From the NCBI GenBank assembly GCA_030453005.1, contig JAKDLE010000203.1, positions 1 to 6,039 on the forward strand: a stretch of DNA of 6,039 nt, in the 5' to 3' direction. A program made the translations under genes and the position numbers. Of this stretch, positions 1 to 5,149 are shown in pieces. Position 1 is the stretch's first letter. Each line of letters begins with the position of its first letter. This stretch comes from Pseudonocardia sp. Lineage in GTDB: Bacteria; Actinomycetota; Actinomycetes; Mycobacteriales; Pseudonocardiaceae. The notes beneath the pieces were generated by a model. That model saw only the letters and a list, made by a program, of their open reading frames with translations. It was not told the DNA's origin and ran no database searches.

Positions 1-94
1 TACCGACCGGCGTGGGTGGCGGCGCCGTCGGGCCGGCGGGCCTGCGCGCGGCCGATCCGGTGCCCCTGCCGCCCGTGGTCGTCCGTCCTGCCAT
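1..94 (-). CDS. N-terminal fragment of an unidentified gene, possibly DNA translocase FtsK
   Basis: An open reading frame begins with ATG at 94 and runs leftward off the window, giving about 31 residues with no stop. The peptide starts MAGRTTTGGRGTGSAARRP and continues rich in Pro, Ala, Gly and Thr, with basic residues, so it looks like a disordered N-terminal leader rather than a folded domain. Actinobacterial FtsK/SpoIIIE translocases often begin with such a low-complexity basic stretch, and ftsK lies near rnj and dapA in mycobacteria. That is the only reason to suggest ftsK; no diagnostic domain is visible. I see no clear Shine-Dalgarno site. A TACCGT hexamer lies exactly 7 nt before the ATG, as it does for dapA, which supports a real, leaderless start. 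The gene follows the lrp-type gene on the same strand after 56 bp. Confidence 0.42.
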   Translation of the reverse strand, partial: MAGRTTTGGRGTGSAARRPAGPTAPPPTPVG

Positions 95-101
95 GGGACC
101 C

Positions 102-107
102 ACGGTA
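102..107 (-). promoter_or_regulatory. Candidate -10 hexamer (TACCGT) for a leaderless transcript of the left-edge gene
   Basis: Read on the minus strand, TACCGT fits the TAnnnT pattern of actinobacterial sigma-A -10 elements and is separated by 7 nt (GGGTCCC) from the ATG at 94. That spacing would put the transcript start on or next to the A of the ATG. No good -35 box is seen, which is common in actinobacteria. The same hexamer at the same distance precedes dapA. Confidence 0.4.
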
Positions 108-150
108 TCCGGACGGGCCTCCCGCCTCGGTGACCGACGCACCCCCGGTC

Positions 151-600
151 TCAGCCGTAGCGCGTCAGCACCACCCACGTCGTGGTGCGCACGGTCTCGC
201 GACGGCCCGCGATGTCGTCCAGGACCGCGTCCAGCTCCCCCGCCGAGGCGGCGGTGACCAGCACCATCAGGTCGTACTCCCCCGTCACCGTCTCGATCTC
301 CGACAGGCCGGGGAGCGCGGCGAGACGACGCACGTAGCCCACCGTGTCTGTCGTACGGATCACGATGCCGACGCGCGCGCGGTGCGCCGCCTGCGCGCCG
401 GGCAGTGCGACGTCGGCGTGGTAGCCGCGCAGCGCCCCGACCCGTTCCAGCCGTTGGAGACGGGCCAGCACCGCCGTGCGGCTCAGGCCGACGGTGCGGC
501 CGAGCTCGGCCATCGTCAGCCGGGCGTCGGCGGCGAGCAGGGCCAGCAGCCCCCGGTCCAGGTCGTCGAGCCGGCGATCCGTCGGTGGCACGGGCCACAT
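151..600 (-). CDS. Lrp/AsnC family transcriptional regulator
   Basis: This 149-residue protein has the size and two-part layout of the Lrp/AsnC (feast/famine) family. An N-terminal winged helix-turn-helix spans about residues 11-60: LDDLDRGLLALLAADAR, then MAELGRTVGLSRTAVLARL, with the recognition helix around residues 39-51. A C-terminal RAM ligand-binding and oligomerisation domain covers about 75-149 and includes TGEYDLMVLV at 106-115. These proteins form dimers to octamers and sense amino acids in the cytoplasm. The gene is divergent from lat, and in M. tuberculosis the lat gene also neighbours an Lrp-type gene (Rv3291c), so a lysine or related amino-acid effector and control of lat are likely; this is inference. 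ATG at 600 is chosen because it gives a normal-length N-terminus; GTG at 591 is possible, and neither has a strong ribosome binding site. Confidence 0.93.
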   Translation of the reverse strand: MWPVPPTDRRLDDLDRGLLALLAADARLTMAELGRTVGLSRTAVLARLQRLERVGALRGYHADVALPGAQAAHRARVGIVIRTTDTVGYVRRLAALPGLSEIETVTGEYDLMVLVTAASAGELDAVLDDIAGRRETVRTTTWVVLTRYG

Positions 601-618
601 CGTGGCACTTCGCCGCCG

Positions 619-637
619 GACACCGACGATCGGTGTC
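619..637. promoter_or_regulatory. Operator-like perfect palindrome between lrp-type gene and lat
   Basis: The sequence GACACCGACGATCGGTGTC has two perfect 8-bp inverted arms (619-626 and 630-637) around a 3-bp centre (CGA). It lies in the 72-bp region between the divergent starts, 18 bp before the regulator ATG and 35 bp before the lat ATG. Lrp-family proteins bind about 15-bp imperfect palindromes and commonly control themselves and a divergent neighbour, so this is the natural binding-site candidate. A role in occluding both promoters is inferred from position only. No convincing -10 or -35 boxes were recognised around it. Confidence 0.55.
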
Positions 638-672
638 GTGCCTGCACGGGGCGAGATCACGACACTGGACGC

Positions 673-1962
673 ATGGATCCCGACCGCGTGCACGAGAGCC
701 TGCGCCGACACCTGCTGGTGGACGGTTTCGACCTGGTGCTCGACCCCCGCGAGAGTGTGGGGTCGTGGGTGGTCGACGCCCGCGACGGCACCCGGTACCT
801 CGACCTGTTCAGCTTCTTCGCCTCCGCGCCGCTGGGGTTGCACCACCCGGCGCTCACCGAGGACCCGGTGTTCCTCGCGGAGCTCACCGAGGCGGCGGTC
901 GACAAGCCGTCGAACTCCGACGTCTACACCGTGGCGATGGCGCGGTTCGTGGAGACCTTCGCCCGCGTCGTCGGCGACCCGGCCCTGCCGCATCTGTTCT
1001 TCGTCGAGGGCGGGGCTGCGGCGGTGGAGAACGCGCTCAAGACGGCGTTCGACTGGAAGCGGCGGCACAACGCGCTGCACGGGCGGCCTGCGGAACGGGG
1101 GACCAAGGTGCTGCACCTGCGCCGCGCGTTCCACGGCCGCAGCGGCTACACGCTCTCACTCACCAACACCGACCCGGTGAAGACGGCGCTGTTTCCCACG
1201 TTCGACTGGCCGCGCATCGACGTGCCCGCCGTCCACCTGCACGCCGACGTGGCGGCCGCCGAGCAGGAGTCGCTGGCCCAGGCCCGCGCCGCGTTCGCCG
1301 CCCACCCACACGACATCGCCTGCTTCATCGCGGAGCCGATCCAGGGCGAGGGCGGCGACAACCACCTGCGCGCGGAGTTCCTGGCGGCGATGGCTGCGCT
1401 GTGCGTCGAGAACGACGCGCTGTTCGTCCTCGACGAGGTGCAGACCGGCGGCGGCACGACCGGCACCGCCTGGGCCTACCAGCAGCTCGGGGTGGCACCC
1501 GACGTCGTCGCGTTCGGCAAGAAGCTGCAGGTCTGCGGCATCATGGCGGGTGGCCGCGTCGACGAGGTGCCCGACAACGTCTTCGCCGTGTCGAGCCGGC
1601 TCAACTCCACCTGGGGCGGCAACCTCACCGACATGGTGCGCTCGCGGCGCTACCTCGAGGTCATGGAGTCCGACGGGCTCATCGAACGCGCCGCGGTGCT
1701 GGGCAAGCGCCTGCTCGACGGGCTGCGCGCCGTCCCCGGTGTCGAGAACGCCCGCGGCCGCGGCCTGTTCGCCGCCGTCGACCTGCCGAGCACAACCGCC
1801 CGGGGCGCGGCGCTGCGCCGTCTGCACCGCGACGAGCGGGTGCTGATCCTCGGCTGTGGGGAACGCTCCATCCGCTTCCGTCCGGCGCTGACGATCAGCG
1901 AGGACGAGCTGGACCTCGCGGTCGCGGCCCTGACCCGAGCGGTGGCCGCCACCGCGACCTGA
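673..1962 (+). CDS. lat: L-lysine 6-transaminase (lysine epsilon-aminotransferase, LAT)
   Basis: This 429-residue PLP-dependent class III (fold type I) aminotransferase transfers the epsilon-amino group of lysine to 2-oxoglutarate, giving glutamate and allysine, which cyclises to piperideine-6-carboxylate. It matches remembered M. tuberculosis LAT (Rv3290c) over nearly its whole length, including KPSNSDVYTVAMARFVETFA (78-97) and the SRLNSTWGGNLTDM block (308-321). Catalytic features are visible: AEPIQGEGGDN with Glu226 as the likely substrate-gating glutamate, DEVQTG with Asp254 and Gln257, the PLP lysine Lys283 in AFGKK, Arg156 in FHGRSGY, and RFRP at 401-404. ATG at 673 aligns with the start of the conserved DPDRVHE segment; the frame stays open upstream only because it overlaps the regulator gene. 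The ribosome binding site is weak. In cephamycin producers LAT feeds alpha-aminoadipate synthesis, but no beta-lactam genes are seen here, so a lysine-catabolic or stationary-phase role is more likely. Confidence 0.96.
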   Translation: MDPDRVHESLRRHLLVDGFDLVLDPRESVGSWVVDARDGTRYLDLFSFFASAPLGLHHPALTEDPVFLAELTEAAVDKPSNSDVYTVAMARFVETFARVVGDPALPHLFFVEGGAAAVENALKTAFDWKRRHNALHGRPAERGTKVLHLRRAFHGRSGYTLSLTNTDPVKTALFPTFDWPRIDVPAVHLHADVAAAEQESLAQARAAFAAHPHDIACFIAEPIQGEGGDNHLRAEFLAAMAALCVENDALFVLDEVQTGGGTTGTAWAYQQLGVAPDVVAFGKKLQVCGIMAGGRVDEVPDNVFAVSSRLNSTWGGNLTDMVRSRRYLEVMESDGLIERAAVLGKRLLDGLRAVPGVENARGRGLFAAVDLPSTTARGAALRRLHRDERVLILGCGERSIRFRPALTISEDELDLAVAALTRAVAATAT

Positions 1963-2011
1963 GCGAACGGCACTCCCGCCCCACCAGGTTGGGCGGGAGT
2001 GCCGTTCGCTC
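1961..2011. terminator. Perfect 21-bp inverted repeat, shared bidirectional terminator of lat and rnj
   Basis: The left arm 1961-1981 (starting GAGCGAACGGCACTCC) and the right arm 1991-2011 are exact reverse complements over 21 bp, with a 9-nt loop (CACCAGGTT). The stem begins inside the lat TGA (1960-1962) and ends 6 bp from the rnj stop (2018-2020), so it serves both convergent genes. There is no T-tract on either side, as is common for actinobacterial terminators. The predicted hairpin is very stable because it is long and GC-rich. Confidence 0.9.
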
Positions 2012-2017
2012 GGTCGC

Positions 2018-3805
2018 TCAGCCCGCGATGACCGTGGGCACGATCATCGGACGGCGGCGGTAGGTCTCGCCCACCCACTTGCCCACCACGCGGCGGACCT
2101 GCTGGGCGATTCGGTGGGTGTCGACGATCCCGTCGGTGTGGCTGCGGGCGAGCTCCGCCTCCACCAGGGGCAGCACCCCCTGCAGCGCCTTCGGGTCCTC
2201 GGAGAACCCGCGGCCCGAGAGCGTGGGCGGGGTGACGGTGCGCCCGGTGGTGGCGTCGATCGCCACGGCGATGGAGATGAAGCCACCCTCGCCGAGCACG
2301 ATGCGGTCGGCCAGCGTGGGCTGCTCGATGTCGCCGGTGGACACGCCGTCGACGTAGGCGCGGCCCACCTCGACCCGCCCGCTGATCGTGGCCCGGCCGT
2401 CGACGAGGTCGACGGTGACGCCGTTCTCGGTGACCACGACGGCGTCGGGGGACACCCCGGTCTGCACGGCCAGCTCGGCGTTGGCCCGCAGGTGGCGCCA
2501 TTCGCCGTGCACCGGCATGACGTTGCTCGGGCGCACCGCGTTGTAGAGGAACAGCAGCTCCCCCGCGTAGGCGTGCCCGGACACGTGCACGCTCGCGTTG
2601 CGGTTGTCGATCACCTGGATGCCCGCCCGGCGCAGCCGGTTGACCACGCCGAACACGGCGTGCTCGTTGCCCGGGATCAGCGAGCTGGACAGGATCACGG
2701 TGTCGGTGGACCGCATCTGGAACGTGCGGTGCTCACCACGCGCGATCCGCGACAGCGCCGCCATCGGCTCACCCTGCGACCCGGTGCAGACGACGAGCAG
2801 CTGGTCCTCGGGCACGCTCTCGACGTCGTCGAGCGCCACCATCGTGCCCTCGGGCACGGTGAGCAGCTCCAGCTCGGTGGCGATCTCCATGTTGCGCAGC
2901 ATCGACCGGCCGATCAGGCAGATCCTGCGCCCGTGCGCCACGGCACCGTCGACGATCTGCTGCACGCGGTACACGTTGCTGGCGAAGCACGCCACGAACG
3001 CGCGCCCCTGCGCCCGACCGATGGCGGCGGCCAGGTTCGGCCCCAACGACGCCTCCGACGGGGAGACCCCGGGGGTGTCGGCGTTGGTGGAGTCGCACAG
3101 GAACAGGTCGACGCCCTCGTCGCCCAGGCGCGAGAACCCGGGCAGGTCGGTGAGCCTGCCGTCGAGCGGGCGCTGGTCGAGCTTGATGTCGCCGGTGTGC
3201 AGGATGACGCCCGCAGGCGTGCGGATCGCCACCGCGAGGCACTGCGGGATCGAGTGGTTGACCGCGAAGTACTCGCACTCGAACGGGCCGTGCCGGGTGC
3301 GCTCGCCCTCGTTCACGGTGACCAGGTGCGGGGTGAGCCGGTGCTCCCGGCACTTCGCCGCCACCAGGGCCAACGTGAACGGGGACCCGACGATCCGCAG
3401 GTCCGGCCGCTGGCGCAGCAGGAACGGCACCGCGCCGATGTGGTCCTCGTGGCCGTGGGTGAGCACCAGTGCGTCGATGTCGCCGAGGCGGTCGAGGATG
3501 GGTCGGAAGTCGGGCAGGATCAGGTCGACGCCGGGCGCGTCGGCGTCGGGGAACAGCACCCCGGCGTCGACGACCAGCAGCCGGCCCCCGTACTCGAAGA
3601 CCGTCATGTTGCGGCCGATCTCACCGATGCCGCCGAGCGTGGTGACCCGCAGGCCGCCCTCGGGCAGCGGGCCGGGCGGAGCCGTCGGCAGGCCCGGCAG
3701 GGCGGCCTCCACGACGGCGGGGGGTTTGGAATGCTCGCGCCGGTTCGGGCGGGACCGGGTGCGGTCGGACCGGGTGCGGTCGGACCGTGCGGGGGGATGA
3801 CTCAA
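2018..3805 (-). CDS. rnj: Ribonuclease J (metallo-beta-lactamase/beta-CASP nuclease)
   Basis: RNase J combines endonuclease and 5'-to-3' exonuclease activity in RNA processing and decay. The 595-residue product closely resembles mycobacterial Rv2752c (about 558 residues) from residue 47 (PLPEGGLRVTTLGGIGEIGRN) onward. Metal-binding motifs are THGHEDHIG (116-124), His184 in NHSIP, HTGD (203-206), and His433 in PVHGE. Beta-CASP features include TGSQGEP (341-347) and SGHA (409-412). A C-terminal domain of roughly 450-595 completes the fold. The TTG at 3805 is preferred: GAGGAG precedes it by 4 nt and third-position G/C is high after it. An ATG at 3934 with GGAG 5 nt upstream would give 638 residues, but the codons it adds include several A-ending rare ones; a GTG at 3712 has no ribosome binding site. 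The first ~45 residues are an Arg/Ser/Pro-rich extension with a DRTRS repeat. dapA lies 149 bp upstream on the same strand, the usual actinobacterial order. Confidence 0.96.
   Translation of the reverse strand: MSHPPARSDRTRSDRTRSRPNRREHSKPPAVVEAALPGLPTAPPGPLPEGGLRVTTLGGIGEIGRNMTVFEYGGRLLVVDAGVLFPDADAPGVDLILPDFRPILDRLGDIDALVLTHGHEDHIGAVPFLLRQRPDLRIVGSPFTLALVAAKCREHRLTPHLVTVNEGERTRHGPFECEYFAVNHSIPQCLAVAIRTPAGVILHTGDIKLDQRPLDGRLTDLPGFSRLGDEGVDLFLCDSTNADTPGVSPSEASLGPNLAAAIGRAQGRAFVACFASNVYRVQQIVDGAVAHGRRICLIGRSMLRNMEIATELELLTVPEGTMVALDDVESVPEDQLLVVCTGSQGEPMAALSRIARGEHRTFQMRSTDTVILSSSLIPGNEHAVFGVVNRLRRAGIQVIDNRNASVHVSGHAYAGELLFLYNAVRPSNVMPVHGEWRHLRANAELAVQTGVSPDAVVVTENGVTVDLVDGRATISGRVEVGRAYVDGVSTGDIEQPTLADRIVLGEGGFISIAVAIDATTGRTVTPPTLSGRGFSEDPKALQGVLPLVEAELARSHTDGIVDTHRIAQQVRRVVGKWVGETYRRRPMIVPTVIAG
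3752..3787. repeat. 15-bp tandem repeat (about 2.4 copies) inside the RNase J N-terminus
   Basis: The unit GGACCGGGTGCGGTC occurs exactly at 3752-3766 and 3767-3781, and a third partial copy continues to 3787. The period is divisible by three, so on the minus strand it encodes an in-frame five-residue repeat (RSDRT RSDRT RS). It lies in the poorly conserved leader before the catalytic domain and could vary in copy number between strains without breaking the frame. Confidence 0.85.
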
Positions 3806-3809
3806 GGAA

Positions 3810-3815
3810 CTCCTC
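3810..3815 (-). promoter_or_regulatory. Shine-Dalgarno site (GAGGAG) that decides the rnj TTG start
   Basis: On the minus strand GAGGAG is followed by TTCC and then TTG at 3805-3803. It is the best ribosome binding site near the 5' end of rnj and is the reason a TTG start is preferred over the in-frame ATG at 3934 and GTG at 3712. The 4-nt gap is slightly short but acceptable. Confidence 0.65.
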
Positions 3816-3842
3816 AGATCGGTTGTGGACGGGTGTACTTCT

Positions 3843-3899
3843 CTGCGTGTGGGGGTGCCCTGCGCGTGCGGTCGCCCTGCGTGGGAGGCGCGCTGCGTG
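3843..3899. repeat. Four iterated CTGCG(CG)TG motifs in the rnj leader
   Basis: CTGCGTG occurs at 3843-3849, 3878-3884 and 3893-3899, with a variant CTGCGCGTG at 3860-3868, so starts are 15-18 bp apart. On the minus (rnj) strand these read CACGCAG. The first and last copies share a longer context, CTGCGTGTGGGG. They lie between dapA and rnj, upstream of the rnj ribosome binding site. They may be protein-binding repeats, an RNA feature or degenerate low-complexity sequence; the sequence alone does not decide. Confidence 0.5.
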
Positions 3900-3908
3900 T
3901 GGGGTGCG

Positions 3909-3947
3909 CTGCGGAGGCTCCGCTCAGCCTCCATTCTCGCTCCGCAG
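3909..3947 (-). promoter_or_regulatory. Overlapping inverted repeats after dapA; possible attenuator or weak terminator
   Basis: Two stems compete for the same segment. An 8-bp pair links CTGCGGAG (3909-3916) with CTCCGCAG (3940-3947). A 7-bp pair links GGAGGCT (3913-3919) with AGCCTCC (3926-3932) around a 6-nt loop. Both use 3913-3916, so only one can form at a time in a dapA-rnj transcript. The structure starts 8 bp after the dapA stop. There is no T-tract. Function as a terminator, attenuator or RNA-processing site is inference. Confidence 0.4.
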
Positions 3948-3958
3948 GCTCCGCTCAG
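3915..3958. repeat. Pair of 13-bp direct repeats, one overlapping the dapA stop codon
   Basis: AGGCTCCGCTCAG occurs exactly at 3915-3927 and 3946-3958, offset by 31 bp. The right copy contains the dapA stop (TCA at 3955-3957 on the plus strand). This suggests a local duplication or a member of a dispersed GC-rich intergenic repeat family; only a genome search could tell. Confidence 0.75.
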
Positions 3959-4965
3959 CGGTACGCGATCTCGGCCCCGAGGTCGGCGGTGGCGCGGGCG
4001 CCGAGCGCACCGTGGCCGTGGGGGCGGGCGCGGCGGCCGGCGCGGGCGTCGGCGTCGAGGGCGACCCCGGCCGCGTCGAGATCGGCGATGATCGCCGCCA
4101 CCTCGGCGTCGGTGGCGGGCGGCAGCGGCAAGCGTGGATCGCCGACGTCGAGCCCGCGCAGGTGCATCGCGGTCTTGGCGAACACCGCCCCGCCGACGTG
4201 GCCCATCGCCCGGATGACCGGCAGCATCGTGGTGTTGAGGTTGCGGGCGCGGGTGGTCTGCCCGGCCTCGTAGGCGTCGAGCATCGCGCGCAGGCGGTCG
4301 GCCACCACGTGCCCGATGACGCTGACGAACCCGACGGCGCCCACCGAGAGCCAGGGCAGGTTCACCGGGTCGTCGCCGGAGTAGTAGGCCAGGGTGGTGT
4401 TGGCGATGATCTCGGTGCCGACGCGCAGGTCGTTGCGGGCGTCCTTGACCGCGACGATGCGCGGGTGCTCGGCCAGGCGCTGCAGCGTCTCCAGGTCGAT
4501 CGGGATGACGCTGCGCGGGGGGATGTCGTAGAGCATCACCGGCAGCTCGGTGGCGTCGGCGATGGCGCCGAAGTGCAGCACCAGGCCCGACTGCGGCGGC
4601 CGCGAGTAGTACGGCGTGACCGTCAGCAGCCCGTGGGCCCCCGCCCGCTCCGCCGCCTGCGCCAGCTGCACGCTGTGCGCGGTGTCGTAGGTGCCCGCCC
4701 CGGCCACCACGGTGGCGCGGTCGCCGACCGCGGACACCACCGCGCGCACCAGCTCGGCCTTCTCGGCATCGGTGGTGGTCGGGCTCTCCCCCGTCGTGCC
4801 GTTGACCACCAGGCCGTCGTTGCCCAGGTCGACCAGGCGGCTCGCCAGCTCCTCGGCGGCGGCGAGGTCGAGCCCGCCGTCGGCGTCGAAGGGCGTGAGC
4901 ATGGCTGTGAGCACCCGACCGAAGGGACGGCCCGGCGTGCGCGGGGCGACGGAGTTGGCGCTCAT
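3955..4965 (-). CDS. dapA: 4-hydroxy-tetrahydrodipicolinate synthase
   Basis: DapA condenses pyruvate with aspartate-4-semialdehyde, the committed step to diaminopimelate (cell wall) and lysine. The 336-residue protein is a class I aldolase-type TIM barrel closely resembling mycobacterial DapA (Rv2753c, about 300 residues). Catalytic residues are in place: Schiff-base Lys174 (VAVKDA), Tyr146 (YDIPPR) with Arg151, Thr57 in GTTGESPTTTD (56-66), and Tyr120 in VTPYYSRPP. SGDDPVNLPW (196-205) is also conserved. ATG at 4965 gives an N-terminus slightly longer than the mycobacterial one; no Shine-Dalgarno site precedes it, but a TACCGT hexamer lies 7 nt upstream, suggesting leaderless translation. 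After about residue 300, where the mycobacterial protein ends, there is a ~35-residue Ala/Arg/Gly/His-rich tail with coding-like codon use. rnj lies downstream on the same strand and may be cotranscribed. Confidence 0.96.
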   Translation of the reverse strand: MSANSVAPRTPGRPFGRVLTAMLTPFDADGGLDLAAAEELASRLVDLGNDGLVVNGTTGESPTTTDAEKAELVRAVVSAVGDRATVVAGAGTYDTAHSVQLAQAAERAGAHGLLTVTPYYSRPPQSGLVLHFGAIADATELPVMLYDIPPRSVIPIDLETLQRLAEHPRIVAVKDARNDLRVGTEIIANTTLAYYSGDDPVNLPWLSVGAVGFVSVIGHVVADRLRAMLDAYEAGQTTRARNLNTTMLPVIRAMGHVGGAVFAKTAMHLRGLDVGDPRLPLPPATDAEVAAIIADLDAAGVALDADARAGRRARPHGHGALGARATADLGAEIAYR

Positions 4966-4972
4966 GGGGTTG

Positions 4973-4978
4973 ACGGTA
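4973..4978 (-). promoter_or_regulatory. Candidate -10 hexamer (TACCGT) for leaderless dapA mRNA
   Basis: On the minus strand TACCGT (pattern TAnnnT) is followed by CAACCCC and then ATG, a 7-nt gap that would start the transcript at the initiation codon. There is no ribosome binding site before this ATG, which fits leaderless translation. The identical hexamer and spacing occur before the left-edge gene. No -35 box is recognisable at 17-18 bp. Confidence 0.5.
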
Positions 4979-5149
4979 CCGCCCCACCCCGACAACGCCC
5001 GCCGCAGCGCTCGACCCCCGTGCCCGAGGGGCCCGCTGATCGTCGTCGCGGAACCGGGAACGGGCTGGAGCACGCCGTAGGTTCCCCGATGGCGATCACG
5101 GTCGTGGGGGCCGCGCCGGGGGCAGGCAGCACCGTCCGGGCCGGAGGTG
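4979..5149. other. Spacer between the TIGR03085-like gene and dapA, no gene seen
   Basis: This spacer has no reading frame with convincing coding character in either direction. It contains weak inverted repeats only, for example GGAACC at 5050-5055 with GGTTCC at 5080-5085, which is too short and widely spaced to call a terminator. It probably holds upstream promoter sequence of dapA and the 3' end of the preceding transcript. Confidence 0.5.

Noticed and set aside
95..150. Possible terminator after the Lrp-type gene (GACCG at 132-136 with CGGTC at 146-150)
   Set aside because: A 5-bp stem with a 9-nt loop and no T-tract is too weak to call in DNA of this composition.
16..672. N-terminal extension of lat over the regulator gene (frame open from 16)
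   Set aside because: It is the antisense of the Lrp-type gene; LAT homology begins at the ATG at 673.
673..1962. lat as part of a cephamycin or other beta-lactam cluster
   Set aside because: No ACV synthetase, isopenicillin synthase or piperideine-6-carboxylate dehydrogenase gene is in the window, and the neighbours are housekeeping genes.
2114..4273. Very long open frame on the plus strand opposite rnj and dapA
   Set aside because: It is antisense to two clearly conserved genes, its translation is low-complexity His/Arg/Gly/Val-rich with no recognisable domain, and such shadows are expected at this GC content.
2018..4987. A single minus-strand frame that would fuse an upstream extension onto RNase J (989 residues)
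   Set aside because: The upstream part is out of frame with dapA and simply lacks stops. DapA is intact in another frame and RNase J has its own start with a ribosome binding site, so there is no fusion protein.
5050..5086. Inverted repeats GGAACC/GGTTCC and GGGAAC/GTTCCC in the spacer before dapA
   Set aside because: The stems are 6 bp with loops of about 19-24 nt and compete for the same bases; expected by chance in GC-rich DNA.
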